Below, in pieces: positions 1 to 13,349 of a stretch of DNA of 64,000 nucleotides. Position numbers and translations under genes: made by a program. Every line of letters starts with the position of its first letter. Position 1 is the first letter of the stretch. The stretch spans positions 1,102,744-1,166,743 of the forward strand of contig ONZQ02000009.1 in assembly GCA_900312665.1 (NCBI GenBank), written 5' to 3'. Source of the stretch: Cephalotrichum gorgonifer. Its lineage: Eukaryota > Ascomycota > Sordariomycetes > Microascales > Microascaceae. The notes below the pieces were generated by a model. It made no database searches, was not told the DNA's origin, and was given only the letters and a program-made list of their open reading frames with translations.

Positions 1-3000
1 AAACAAGAACGCCTCGAAGGACATACCGGTTAAGGCTCAGCCGGAGGCTGTCTCGGGGACTCACGACACTCCGGGAACCGATCTTCCATACAATATGGAA
101 AACCCTTGCATGGCGGAGCGGAAGCAGAAGTGATGCGGAGTCCGACCCTGGTCCGGCGCCACACCCACCGTCAGCGTACTTTCAACCGACATTAGCCCTC
201 CGCTGACCTGGTTGGAGCGAATCCCGGTCATGTCAGAGAGGAACACTGGGTCCAGCCGTACCGCCGCAACCACACGGACACCACAATTCCTCTGATGAGG
301 AAAGGAGCCAGTGGAGTGTGGGAGCAGATCCCTTGGAACGCCCGCAAGGAACCAATTTTGAGGGTCCCGCGGCATCCCCCAAACAAAACCAGGCCATCCA
401 ACTCGTCGGACCAATCACTGTCACCTCGAGCCTCCCTGCTCAGTGCACTAGCGGAGATTGCTTACGTACATACTACATGAATGATACGACTAATAGCATT
501 TCCTGTTTCGTACCCATGAAGACTGTGAGGTGGGGGGAGAGCGGATTTCCGTAATACTCCGTACGATGCGCTAGCGTCTACCAGCGTTACGTCGTCCTTG
601 GCCTCTCCCTCAGTACTAGGAGAAAGGAAGGAAGGTGAGGGTGAAGAAAGGAAAAAAAAAAAAACCCTCGAAAACGTCATCGCGCTGCTCCGAAAACCGT
701 CTAGCGTTGGCCCATGCTTCGCCTACTTCGCAGTATTTGTTTGGGGATATGTGTCAAGATGGACGGATACGGCGGGAGACGACCGCCAAGCGTGGAGCGA
801 GGTGGGTCGTTTCGTAGCCGTCGATTGCCGCTAGCTGTGGCTTGGCTGGACTGGTGCGCTGATTCCACTCAAACGGAGCCCCAGAGGATGACGAGTCACG
901 AGGACCTCGAATTTGACGATGGGGATTTTCGGTGGAGCTCGGTGGGCAATGGCCCCCCCCCCCCTGTCCTCCAAATTTCAGATCTGGTGGTTCGTGAGAT
1001 TTGACGAGCAAGTTCCACCACCACCAGGCAGCTCTTTGAGAGATCAGCGCTGCGAGGGGGGATCCCCTCGAGTATTACTCCATGTTCGCGCGCATGCTCG
1101 TACTCCGAAAGGAAAAAAAAGTGGATAGTGGATATGGCTTGGCCGGTGAGAAACGACCCTGCCGTAAAAAAAAAACATCAGGTCGCATTTTCCCAATGCT
1201 CCGTAAAGGTGAAACCTCGCCCCTGAGCCGCGCAGCCGACCTCCTCACAGCTAAACTGTGCGATCTGCGCCGGGAGCCGGATGGATGCAACAACAAATTC
1301 AGGATAGGTACACACCAACACGAGCATCAGTGTCCCTTCCCGATATGCGAGGACGGCTGCAAAAACAAAAAGGACCGTATAATAATACAAGTACAGAAAG
1401 CATATCATGAAGTTAGAAAACAACCACAAATAACATGACTCCCGTAGCCCAATCGGCATCTCTTGGATGGTCTTCGTCTAGCGCCCACGCAACTTTTGCT
1501 GACGCGCTTCCTGCATCGGTGACTGACTGTGCCTGAGAGGTGGCTCGCCATAACACGGACGGAATGGAACCCTGCACTGGAAATTGAGCGCGCGGCATAC
1601 AAGCACAAGCACGATGCAACAAAAGCAAACAAATATAGATTAATATAACGACGTACTGGGGCGGTACGGGTAAGGAAACGCGCCAGATTGCATTCGGAGC
1701 GTTCTTTTGGTCCCACCCACCCCCGTCTGAATCTCCCCGTTCCTGCCGAAGTTGGGGGCGACGGCCGACTTGACGGCCCATCGTAATACTCGTCCTTGCA
1801 CTTGAATGGACGATCACAGGCCCAGGCGCCACGCGAGACAAGACGGCTGGTGTGGGCCGCATAAGATCGGGATAGGCCATGAAGATGCCCCAGCACTTGT
1901 GCGAGGACGAATAGTTGCTTGTCATGTACTCGAAGGTCGTCCATGCTCGGAGGGCGCGGCCTCCATCTTGGAAACGCAGACGTCGCCTGTCTTCGGCCTC
2001 AAAGGGCAACTTCGTACTCCGTTCAGAGCCGGCTGTGAACTGCACTCCGCTCCTTCTGGACAACATCCGACGGCTGGCCATGGGAGAATGGGGCCGCCTC
2101 GGGAGCTTGATTCGCCCACTAACTAGCCCGTGCCGAATTAGAGCTTGCCAATCACTCGCTGAGGCACAGCATGATTATCCAACCACTCACATCCCGTCTG
2201 TGCACCGCTCCAGCGCAGGCATCCAGTATTAGGGCGGCATCTGTCACAGCTGATTGGTCCATAGCCTGCCCACAGCCAGCACATCAGCATCTTGTCTAAC
2301 GCCGATCGGACGCCCGATTGGGCCGAGCGGGGAGGATGTGCATCAAGCAAGGCAGGAAAACATCGTAGTGGTGTATAGAAGGGAGGGATGGATGGAGCAT
2401 GGAGATACTAGTAGTACGTAGAAGGCGGATTTCTCTTTCTGGGGTTTGAAGGAGGAGGGCGAATAGGTCTTTGTCCACTTCGCTTGATTTTCGCGCCTCG
2501 CCGCAAGAAGGAAATCTGGCCCATGCCAATGCCTATGCCTATTATACGTGCACTTGTAATACACTCGAGTCGTCGAGGCGGGCGGCCCGCATCACTGATG
2601 CTTGCTGATCCCACTTCTCACGACACCCGCGAGGCAGCCTCCGTGACATCGGGGAGAGGGAGGCTCGCCAAACTTGATGATTTATGCCACGCTGGCCACC
2701 AACGGCCAAGAGACCCTTTGCCCAGGGCATACCCGCAGGCTGATGCCAACCTCATCATAATGACAAGTGCGTTGATATGATATAAACGAAAAGAAGCTCT
2801 GCGTGTTGTAAATGCCTTGCCTTGCCTGTGTGCACTCGCTTCCTCACTTCGACATCCCGGCTGGATGGATGCAATAATAATATCATCCCAGGCAGGCGCT
2901 AGACCAAGAATAGTCTGTAACACTTGTGGTAGTAATAAGAGATACCTTGTAGTAATAATCGTCAACTGATATCGCCCGCACTCAAATCGTTTGGGCCGGA

Positions 3001-5289
3001 AACGCTGCTGCCGGTGACTGGGTATACTAGTACTAGTATCTCCTGATGGCCCCCACCAGTATCCCTTCCCGCCGAAGCGATATTAACAGGGGTGGCCGAG
3101 GCGCCGAGATCTGCTTTGCCTAAACTTTGTGCACGAGGCCGGCGCCCGCAGAGCCTATAGAAAAGCAAGAAACCAGCTGAGTCTCGGGGTCAGACCAGCC
3201 CGCCCTTCGAGCACACGACAGCGACAGGGCATCGGAGTACGGAGTGCACCCGAGAAAAAAGTAAGACGCTGGGTGTGACCAAGCCAAGCAAGGCCTGGCG
3301 CTGGCCTGGAGTCTGGGATGTGACTTGACACACAGTCGCTCCTCAGAGCGGTGGGGAGTGGGAAGTGGACAGTGGGGAGTGGGCCGGCCGCAAAAGAGGG
3401 GCCGGGGGGCCCGCTTCGGCTTCCATCAAAACTTCGATGGGCCATTCGTTTGGCTGCTCATCCATGGTTTCTCAGTGGTTCCATTTTTAAACACAAGACG
3501 TGTGAGGGACCACCTTGACCCACGGGGCTCTCCACCCAGGTCGGAGGCCCAATCACGAATGGAGTTCCACGGAGGCACCGATGCACCTTTTGGGGGCGTG
3601 GTCGAAGAAATGGGGCAGCATGTTCAGCGGCAAGAGAAGGGAAAGGATTATCATGAATCATCGATGCCGCGGATCTCTAAGGCGGGACAGACAGGATGAG
3701 GCAAGAATGAGAGCACAGTGCTCCACAAAGGACCGTGGGAAGAAGCAACTCCATGCCTCCCCCTGCTTCAATGTTGCAAAGAGCGGGGCGATTGAGAGAG
3801 CGAAATCTACCAGTACTCGTATGTAGCTACCAGTAGGAATGTTGGTACGGAGTACAATTACTGAGTATTACAAGTGCCATCGCACAGGAGGAAAGAGGAA
3901 GGAACAAAAAGAGGAACAACGGGGCTGGCCGTGTCACCCTCACTGGGGAGAGGAAGGCGCGAGTCTGAGTCGTCAGTGGCAGCCCGCCGCCTGCCGACTT
4001 GTACGTACGAGTAATGATGACTGGGGCACGCCACGCAACCACCCCCAGCGCCCAGTGAGTGCCCAGTGCCCAGTGCCCAGTGCCCAGCGCCCGTCCAAGC
4101 TCCACTGCCACTTGGACAAATTGCGCACGCGGTCGAACGACTCGCCCGAGACATGGCCACCTCAAAGTGGAAATGGGAAAGTGGTGTGCGGGCGCCTGAG
4201 TGGCCACTTGCCACTCCCACTCCCACTTGCACACCCACACACACCCTCCACAGACATCAATGATCCATCTTGATCCTTCCTTCCGTGCGGGATGGCCTGC
4301 CAACCACCGCCACCTGGTGGGTTGATTTAGGCAGTCTTGTGCAGTACCTACTCACTTAGTACGATAAGACCACCATGTCACGGGCGGGATTTGTTGTGTC
4401 TCATACGAGCAGCTGGGGTTTATGCTGTTGTGTTTGGAGTGTGAGAGCCCAAGCTCGAGCGGACGCCCGGGGACTCGACCAGCAGCAGCACGACTGGCAA
4501 GCCTCATACTAGTACGACTGCGTGTACCCAGTGCGCTATCGCTCGACCAACTACTACTCGTACTTACTTGTATGCACTAGGCTAGTTTTGCTTAGCTGCA
4601 GGGTGCCCAATATTCGAGGGTTGGATTGTGCAGCGTGGTGGCGTGCTACACTGAAAGTAGTTAGCGCTTGGATAATGTATCTTGTACCCCCCACCTATTG
4701 GCCATTGCTGATGCCGCTCTTCCCTCTCTAGCTCCTTCCCAGTCTCTCCACCCCAAGGACCCAGACACACACCTACCTCATGCATGCCCACCCCCCTTTC
4801 ATCTCCCACCCCACCCCTCCCCCGTCCACCCACCCTCCACCATACCAGAACTCAAACAAACTGGCGCAGCCTCGATACTATCAGTTTACTTCGAAAAATA
4901 GATACTTTCGTTAGTGCATTATGTGACCCACACACACCAACATGGGTCAGGGATGTGTCTGATGGGTGGGCATCACAGCACAGCGACCCCCATGAGCGGC
5001 GACATGGATGGCTGGGACCACTTTAGTCGTGCGCCCCAGGTACGAGGGTACTTCCGCCCTCCTTGCCTTGAACCCTTGGGCTCCCGGCCGGGAACGTTGG
5101 ATTGTCTCTTGTTCGCCTCGTTTTCTTGAGTGACGGGAGAGCGTTTATTATCCATCTAGGCCCACCTCTTTCGAGCTTCTTAACCTCACCTCTCATCCTT
5201 AGTCTTCCACCTCAAGACTTTCACTACGCTCATTCCCCCATATCTCCTATCCTTTCCTCTTCACCCGATCTTGCTACTAGCTTGATCAT
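1..5289. other. Intergenic region, no gene supported
   Basis: No reading frame here has a recognisable domain, a convincing start context or fungal splice structure. The longest frames (near 1405-2081 on the minus strand) overlap one another, and their translations look like random Arg/Ser/Pro-rich sequence. The stretch holds homopolymer A and C runs, a short tandem repeat near 4045-4092, and several copies of a TACTCCGTA/TACTCGTA-type motif (for example 555-564, 3812-3821, 3844-3855 and 4552-4572). From about 5170 it becomes pyrimidine-rich and probably passes into the promoter and leader of the downstream kinase gene. An unrecognised lineage-specific or non-coding RNA gene cannot be excluded. 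Confidence 0.6.
4045..4092. repeat. Short tandem repeat of a CCCAGTG-type heptamer
   Basis: The heptamer GCCCAGT recurs back to back about four times, with degenerate copies at both ends (CAGCGCC). It lies in non-coding sequence between overlapping spurious frames. It is probably a minisatellite of no known function. Confidence 0.8.
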
Positions 5290-5712
5290 ATGGGACCTTA
5301 ACTCCTTTCATAATTACTTTTCTCTTCCTCCCCCTTGATCCTCTCTCCTTCCTCGCCATACCTCCATCCCGGACGACCCCTCTTGGACCCAGAGCTCTCC
5401 GTCTGACACCTTCAGCTATCTTCACACACACCGACCGGGACCCATCTTTTTCTTCCTTTCCACCACTTTCGTCTCCCACCAAGGGCCGTTTTCCTCGTTC
5501 ACCTTTCTGGATACCTCCGTGTGCTCTCCACTCCGCTGGTACTATCTGGACATCGACCCAGGAAAGAAGAAAGCTGGATTCCGTTTCCTTTATTTCTTCT
5601 GTCTTGTGTGCTTGGTTTCTTGTTTCTACAAGTATCCCGAGGACCCTACAGCCCCATTATCCGGGAACACCGAGCCGAGGAACTCGCCAGTCACCTACTT
5701 GCACCCGATAAT
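5170..5712 (+). promoter_or_regulatory. Pyrimidine-rich leader of the kinase gene, with a minimal uORF
   Basis: The sequence upstream of the kinase ATG is strongly C/T-rich on the coding strand, as is common for transcription start regions and 5' leaders in filamentous fungi. An ATG at 5290 opens a three-codon frame (ATG GGA CCT TAA, ending at 5301); if transcribed it would be a minimal upstream ORF. The kinase frame stays open upstream to about 5521, but its only start-like codon there is GTG, so this segment is better read as leader. The transcript start has not been mapped. Confidence 0.4.
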
Positions 5713-7388
5713 ATGCAGCATGCCTCAGTATTCGGCTACCCAACCCCTCCAGCTTCGCCGGCCGCCTTTGACCACCCCAGCTGTACGATACAACAACACC
5801 AGCAGCCTCAGCCCTTCGCAGCGCGATGCCTCCCCTTGGCCCCTGAGGCAAGGCTAGGCCTCACACTGGATGGTAAGCTCCAGCTGACCAAGATCCTGGG
5901 CACGGGAGCGTATGGAGTAGTCTATGGCGCCGTGGACATCACGACTCGGGTCCGGTATGCCGTTAAGTGCCTGAGCAAGTTCAACGCCGACGGGACCCCC
6001 TTGGACCGACGACAGTTTGCCTTCCAGAAGCGGGAGATCCGACTCCACTATGAGGCCTCGGACCACCCCAATGTTGTTTCCATGTTGAAGATCGTGGACC
6101 ACCCGGACTGCATCTACGTCGTCCTGGAGTACTGCCCCGAGGGTGACCTGTTCTACAACATCACGGAACACGGCCAATACGTTGGTAAGGATGACCTGGC
6201 GAAACGCGTCTTCCTTCAGATCCTGGACGCCGTGGAACACTGCCACAGCCGGGGTATCTACCACCGGGACCTGAAGCCTGAGAACATCCTCGTCACGGAC
6301 AACGCGGAAACTGTCAAGCTTGCAGACTTCGGCCTCGCAACATCGTCAGCTCGCTCCGACGACTACGGATGTGGATCCACCTTCTACATGAGTCCAGGTA
6401 GGATTGTTTCCCCCCTTAGCTATGCCTCGGCGCGATGTATCGGACTCCCGTCTCGTTGCACGTACCCGGCATGGCATCCCTCAAAGCCCCTGATGAAACT
6501 AACCCGTCCGTTTTTTCTCTCGATGCAGAATGCCTGGACCACTCCGCAAGAAGGCCCTACTATCTCTCTGGTCCCAACGATGTTTGGAGCCTTGGTGTTA
6601 TCCTCGTCAACCTGACCTGTGGCCGAAACCCCTGGAAGCAGGCTTCGGTCGAGGACTCCACGTACAGGGCCTTCGCTGGGAACCCCGAGTTCCTGAAGAC
6701 GATTCTCCCTCTCACGGACGACTTGAACATGATTCTCCGGAGGATCTTCGAACAGAATCCCGAGCACCGGATCACCCTACCGGAGCTTCGCAACATGATT
6801 CTAGCATGCCCACGGTTCACGGCACCCGCGGTCCCCGCCTGCCTAGAGACGCCTCCCGCCTCGCCCGAACCAACCCTTGAATACGTTTACGACGAAGACG
6901 CCGTCATCGACGACGCCGAACACGATGCCCCCCTGTCGCCCTCGTCGACCGAGTCCAGCAATTCCGACGAGGGTTCACTGACCTCCAGTGTCGACAGCGT
7001 TGGGTCCCTGGAAGACGACTTCATGCTCGACGATCATCAGCAGCAGCCCGAGATCGTGCAGCAATGCCACCCTCATACGTTTGAACCCGAGGAATCGCCC
7101 ATGCATCTCTTCGCCCACCAGGAGTTCGTTGCCCACTCGTACACCGGACCAGTGCCTATCCAGATGCCAATCCAGGAGGCACTCCCCCCAGCGCATGTCC
7201 CGGTGGCTCCTCTCCAGGTGAACCCCATGCCAGTCCAGGTTTCCCCACGGGAGCAAGTACCAAACTGCGCGCCCAAATCATCACCCTTCACCTTTTGGTG
7301 GGATATGGCCAAATACGTGCCAGTCATTCAGCCACACCTTCCGTTCCACCAACAGGTTCCTCTGTTCGCTGCTCTGCAAGGGTATTAA
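5713..7388 (+). CDS. Serine/threonine protein kinase, Ran1/Sks1/Ksp1-like
   Basis: Two exons, 5713-6397 and 6529-7388, joined across a 131-nt phase-1 intron (donor GTAGGA, acceptor TGCAG), give 514 residues. The ATG at 5713 is the first ATG in frame. The kinase domain spans roughly residues 55-310: glycine loop GTGAYG near 62, the AVK lysine, an REIRLH helix, catalytic HRDLKPEN near 184 and ADFG near 205. The intron splits the SPE motif of the activation segment, so splicing restores SPECL. All residues needed for catalysis are present. The C-terminal 200 residues are low-complexity (acidic Ser clusters, then Pro/Gln/Val) and probably disordered and regulatory. Fungal relatives (S. pombe Ran1/Pat1, yeast Sks1, Vhs1 and Ksp1) act in nutrient and meiotic signalling; that role here is by family only. 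No neighbouring gene lies within 7 kb downstream. Confidence 0.9.
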
Positions 7389-10300
7389 GTCCTGGTTTTC
7401 TCATGACGCACCTGGCCGCCCAAGCGGGGGTCTGGTTTCTACCCATGTTCTTTTGGATAGCCGGCCAGGTCCCCTGCAACAACCGTGCTCTCGCACTCGG
7501 TAAGCCGGTAAGAAAACTTCGAACCCGGCTTACCACCTACGATTTTCTACCTGAAGGCCATCCGGCCTTGGGATTGCTCCCAGCAATCTCCACGTTATAT
7601 CCGCCACAAAATTTGGATGCACATATCAGGTCGTCACTTTCGACAACCCTACATTTATACGTTACGGCATCTGTCCAGCGAGCATGTCCCGCCAAACTCG
7701 GATCATCCCTGGGGATGGACCATACTGGGGGACATGTGGCAGGCCTGGCGCCACCATTCATTCTATTTCCTTCTATCTTTTATGTCGTTTCACTTGTCCT
7801 ATGTTTCTTATTTGATGGGAAAAAGCGTGGAGTTCTTTTGGGATCTAAGATGAAGGTCCTCTAAAGTTGTTTTCGAGCAACGGGGCAAGCATTAGTTTGG
7901 CGCATATTTTGTACGGGGGTAGGGGGTGGTCTTGGATACATGGAGTTTCGTCTTTTGTTTTCCCCTTCCCCTCTCATATAACTTCACTCTTCAGACTTTT
8001 TTTTTCTCTTTCTAACGGGGCTATGAGACGAATGAGACTTTTACGTTCTTGGGGGCTTTTTTTTTCTATTGAGTTGTTACTTCTACTGTTGGGGAATCGG
8101 ACCTCGAGGTTGGGTCTCGCTTTCTTTCATCTTTACAAATTTGTCTTTCACTTTTCGTGTTCGATTATGAAGGAAAACTGGGTTTCTTTCATGGGTAGGG
8201 ACTGGGAAAGGGGTTTTTTCTTCAGTTTGGGAACTTGAATTAGATGCTTGGGTTCGGGCCCAACAAACAACACACACCTCTTGTTCCTGGGTCTTGAATG
8301 CGACTCGGGAGCAACGCAGCGAGATTTTGGATAGATAGATCGAATGAATCGACGCCATTGCTGCGAACATGGATACTACCATTTTGTGATAAGATGCGTG
8401 ATACGTGATGCATGACACCCAACACTTAATACCTCCTATCGTACCCTTTCTTGATTGTGGATGCAGATGTCACATGGAGACGAGAGTCTTGGAATAGGGG
8501 CGAGCTGTGACTGGGCGATGCTGCCCTGAACTTACAGAAGAGAGTAGTATTGTGATAGAGATGCAACCCACTTGCGGGCTGCAGCCTGCACTACGAATAG
8601 CCGAACAGTGATTGTTCTGGGAAGGGGTGGGCGGAGGAAGAGGAGGGGGGTGTCATCCCAACTTTTGCGTCGCACATGGGCTCTTGCGACCCATTGGAAA
8701 GGGTGTCGTCCGCCCCAGGATCGTTCTAGTTCGTGACTGGCTCGTCTTTTTGCCTTGTCCTCAATTTACACTTTCCATCCTCACCGAAGGGCCAATTTCC
8801 CCTCCTTTCTCTTCAAGGTGTACGCAGCGAATATCACATATCGCACGGAGGGAAAGCCTTATTCGGTCATAAGAGCGTGCAGCAGCTGCTGACACTCCCC
8901 TCGCCCCCATCCTTAATCCAGCGTTCGTCTCCGTAGCGTAAGATCGGAAGCCCGCAGGCAGATCGTATTCTATTACGTACGGAGTTTGGACTCGGGGGCA
9001 AATCACGGATCGTCAAGAGACAGCTTTGCAGGTTGGAAGGGAAGAGAGGGTAACATGTGCCACGCTGCTGCGAACCTGCGGCCTCTCCGTCTCCCGAACC
9101 TCCACTGTTCGTTCGGTGGAACCCCTGCTAGCGTTCTTTTTTTGGCTTTAATGTTTCCCGCCCATTCGGGCGAATCCAGCCAGGTCCGGACTCTTCGCAG
9201 AAAACGACGCTGCAAATGCAACCTACCCCCCCCCCCTCCAATTGTTTCTCGAGAAATAGATAAGACAGTGTTAACTCGCACTTCGTACTTGCATGGGGCA
9301 CAGTGGCTAAGAAACGCAGATCATTTGGGGGACGGTGGTGAGTTACTATGGCTGTGATTGGCTGTGGAGAGGCCTGCATGCTCGCCTTGCTTTTCTTTCC
9401 TTGCAGGAAGGACCGCTTCATGCGTCTGGGGGTGATGGTGGCTTGGAATATCTGTTACCTGGTATCTATACAGGGTACATTGCATCCGCACCTCCTGTCG
9501 TTGGTTTGGACTTTGCATGTGGCTGGGTACCCTGTACAAGGCGGGCAATCCTCGGTCCTCTTTGGCTAACGGGAAGGAAAGACCCGAAGCTCTTTCTGCG
9601 GGGTGGGTTGTGGTTGACACCCATGGCGCTCTCTCTCGCTCTCCCTCGCTCGCTCAATCATCACGGCAAGACGGACGACCTCGCCTCCCTTGGATTGCAT
9701 GCCGTCCCAGCGTTTCAAAAGCCGCCGATATGACGACTCGAATATATCAGACGTAAGCGAGAGAAAGTGGAAACATTATACGAACGCGCAAGCTTCCCCG
9801 AACATCCAGAATACAACCCTCCCTGATAATACCCAATGACCCACCGCCCCACGGAAAAAGCGCCCTGTCAGAATGATACCTCCTTTCCACGAGCACTGCA
9901 GGCTGACGAGCCCAGTCCAGCCACTCACCACTCATGGCCTGCCCCTCTTCGCCTCACTTTAGTCTCTCGTCGATATTAGCTTGTAATTTAGGAAGGTTTG
10001 CGCCCGTCGTTTCCGCCTGCATTGCATTAGCCTCCCCGCATTTCATTGAACCTCCATTCTTGTACTTTCCTTTGCCCTTGGCGCCCCTTGCTGATTGGAG
10101 TCGTCATCGGCCAGATGCACCTTGCTTATCGCCCTTTCAGATTGGACTTCAATGTGGAGCAAGTGGTTGACAATGATGTGGGGCCTCAGGCACATCTGCT
10201 TACCCGCGTCATACGCCGTACATACGGGGAAGGAGGAGGGACTTTGCATGGAGCTGAAGCCGAGAAACAGGTTGGGAAGGGTAGATTGAGAGAGACACCA

Positions 10301-10760
10301 GGGGTCAAGTGGCTCAGCGGCGGAGGGGGAAGGAGGCGTCCTGGCCGATGTTCCTTTCGTGGGGGGGGGAGAGAGAGAGCCCATGGCTGTGTTGCTTCTT
10401 CTTCGGGGTTGCGCCGATGCAGCCGCACCCTTCTTGCTTCTTTTTCGAGGTTGACCGACGCAGGCCAGGATCAAGTGCCTGTTCCTTTGAGGGGGGAGAT
10501 GCGATCTCGCGGAGCGTCGAGACACACCGGTTTGGAAGTCCCCCATCTCATGCCATATGATACAGGTCTTGGGGTTTATGCACGTCCCCGGACTAGCCTC
10601 TGGGAAGTCTTATGCCATGCCCATCCATCCCATGCCATGCTCTTTCATTTTTCTTTTCTACGCATTCCTTTTTACGCATGTATGGAGTCATTAATACCCC
10701 GGCTGCTCGGTCGGGACCCGGCTAGGAGTAACTGCCGAGAGCCCAGAATCTTTTGCTTCC

Positions 10761-10762
10761 TT

Positions 10763-10792
<30 letters not shown>
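10761..10792. repeat. (TTTC)n microsatellite
   Basis: About seven TTTC units occur in a row within a longer C/T tract. The tract lies in non-coding DNA and is likely to vary in length between strains. Confidence 0.9.
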
Positions 10793-10794
<2 letters not shown>

Positions 10795-10907
10795 TCAGTG
10801 TTGCTGGAGCGTCATGGGGACAGTCATGCAGAGCCCCTTCTGATATGCTTAGCGTGCGGCTGTCCACAAGTGTTGTTGGAGAAATGCAGCGAGTGTTGTA
10901 CAGGCCT

Positions 10908-10927
10908 GACTCTCTCTCTCTCTCTTT
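10908..10927. repeat. (CT)n dinucleotide tract
   Basis: Alternating C and T run for about 20 bases and end in a short T run. The tract is non-coding. Confidence 0.8.
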
Positions 10928-13349
10928 TTTCGGCGCAACCGCTTTATGGGTTACTTAAATCGTGCAGGGCGCATGAAACTGGAATATGATACAAGCGTTC
11001 AGCCACCAGGTGAATTTTAGCTGGAAAGCGCTTGTCTCGCAATTTCAGCCTCGCGGGCTGGAGGGCACATGGGTGCCCGAGGTGAGGTGGGGGCAGCGAC
11101 TGATCAACCCCGATGACGCGGAATATGAGTACCAGGAAAGGGAATATCGTGAGAAGGAGGGGTGAACACAAAGGGGCTGGCTGCATCTGGCCCTTTCTCG
11201 CAATAGCCCGGCTTGCAAGGCAGACCTGGCGGGGGAAAAGAGGGGTCTCGCGATGCGATAAATGGTTGGTTCGTGCGAGTACCGGACAGCAGACCGAGTG
11301 GTCAAGGTTGTCTTGCAATAAATTGGGATACGGAAAATATGACAGGTCGAAACAACCTGTGGATGGGGGGAACTGGACGTACTGGATAGGACCATACGGA
11401 GCACTCGCGCAGCGCCCCTCCTCCCTCGAGGTGGATGGTGTAATGGCCTAGGCGGTCAGTCCGCCACGCAAGAAGAGGAGTTGTGCCAGGTGGGGGAGGC
11501 GGGTGGGTGGATAGCTGATACATTCTTTGCAGCTAGCATCATTGGACGACATCTTTGCTCTGGAAACGTTTTGGCGACCTGTTGACCGGGCAAAGAGGCG
11601 GTGTGAACGTGGGCGGATTGACTTACAATGCACAAGTTTAAGCATGCGTGGGCTCATATTGAGAGTCTACAGTTCAGGGCGCCCATTGGAACACGCCGAG
11701 GGAAGCTAGGTGCCACCGTGATTGGATTCCCTGAGAACTCGGATGTTTCTCTTCCCCTGTTTCTCTCCCCTATTTGCCCTGCGACTTGACGCGTCAGCTG
11801 CAGATATGCATCGCGGGCCCCCTCGCCTCGGCAGACTTCCCGCATGTGGCTTGGGATGGCCAGTGCACGAGCGGGCTTTGCTATATACCACTCGTAGTAA
11901 GCCGACTAAAAAAGATGACCGAGTGCACTAACAGGAACCCCGGCTTACTGCATACACTTTTTGCTCCGCCAGCCACAGGGCTCCGGGGTATCTTCCGGTA
12001 GGGTAGACGCGGAAGGGGGGACTCGGAGCGGACACGGGTAGGTGAGTGGCTGGGGGCTGAAGCTCAAGGCAAAACCGGGAACCCACCGATGGAACCCCCG
12101 GCTTCGATGCCGAGGGGTGTGCCCGCTTCCTGTCACGTTCGGACTCCCAAGGAATGTTGCGTGCTCAGACATATCCCTCAGCTTTGGTTGGGCTGTACGG
12201 CGTACCTTTGCCTGTTTCATTTTTTTACTTTTGGGGGCGACAGCTTTGCCTGGATTCCCCTCCCCCACTCGCAGTCTCTCGGCTTCGGTTAATAGGTTGA
12301 CCGAGGGAGAAAAGGGGGTGGGTGAGGTTGGGGTGGAAGAGAGGCCATTGGCGGGTTGATCTGCTCACCGCAACGTGAACCATGACGTTGGATCATGCGG
12401 GGGGATGGGATTGCTAATGCGAGTTCGAGTCGCCGCCTGAACGCCAGGGGGCGAACAAAAATCATAGGTCCTCTGTACTGGGGAGAAGCAACATCGAAGA
12501 CTGGGTTCTCCTTCCCGGCCCTAGTCTGTTCTTGGGTCTTGCCCGGGAGGGGAAGGGGGAGTGATGAGGCGAGCCTAAAGACGTGGGTCATTTTTGGCTT
12601 ATCGTTTGGAGGCGCATACCGTGTTCACTTTGTGGTTCACAGCATGTCGTCCTTCCCCCGGACCAGTCGGGGGTGGTGTGGTATTGTGGCCGGGAGCCCG
12701 AACCTATGGTCGGGCCTAGGGAGGGCGGGATTCAGGTTGGTTTCCGTGTCCGGAGCACCGGGAGCAAGGGAGAGATGGAGACCCGATTTACGGGTGATAT
12801 TGGGGGAAGAAAAAAAGGGGGACTACGTCATGAATCCGGCTTTCGCGCTGTTAACCGCTGAAGGTCTGCTTGCTCCCGTCTAAATGGTCTATAGATTGTT
12901 ATGCCATTGGCAGATCTCAAGTTTGCTTGCTCCTGGAGTGTCGGGACTCGGACGGCGGCTGATGGCTGATGTGATGTCAACGTCACCAGCAGTTGTCCGG
13001 AGGAGGAACAAAGGGGGGGTGGTGGGAGAGGGGCCGCAAAGGGGGTGGAAGCCCAGCCCAGTGCACTGGTGCACAGGGATGAGGAGAAGAGCAAAATTCT
13101 TGCTTCAAGACGGCAAGTATCTCTTCACAGGGGGGCCCTGGAAGATGCCTCGTGTGTGATCCGGGTTGCTGTTTGCTTCGCGGGTGATGTGGAGATTTGA
13201 CGGCCCGAGCGTGACGGTGGGAGAGCGGCCGGAGGTCGCGGAAGCGGCGGTAACTCGCTTTCGGGTGGGTGAGCCTGTTGGAAGTGCGAAGCAAACTAAT
13301 AAGAATCAAGACAGAAATAGAACGGTTTATCCCTCCTTACAGGCTGCGG

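Noticed and set aside
1405..2081. Overlapping minus-strand frames of 179 and 222 codons
   Set aside because: Two different frames cover the same DNA with random-looking translations and no splice or promoter logic, so there is no support for either.
5521..5712. Upstream extension of the kinase with a hydrophobic stretch that mimics a membrane anchor
   Set aside because: The only start codon for it is GTG. The hydrophobic run comes from a T-rich leader, and the first ATG (5713) gives a normal kinase.
7495..7545. GGTTCGAAG-like word on the minus strand as a tRNA B box
   Set aside because: There is no matching A box, anticodon arm or acceptor stem at the correct spacing. No tRNA gene could be supported anywhere in the window.
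10046..10843. Plus-strand frame of 265 codons
   Set aside because: It begins at a non-ATG codon, passes through a TTTC microsatellite and has no recognisable sequence. Overlapping minus-strand frames of similar quality exist.
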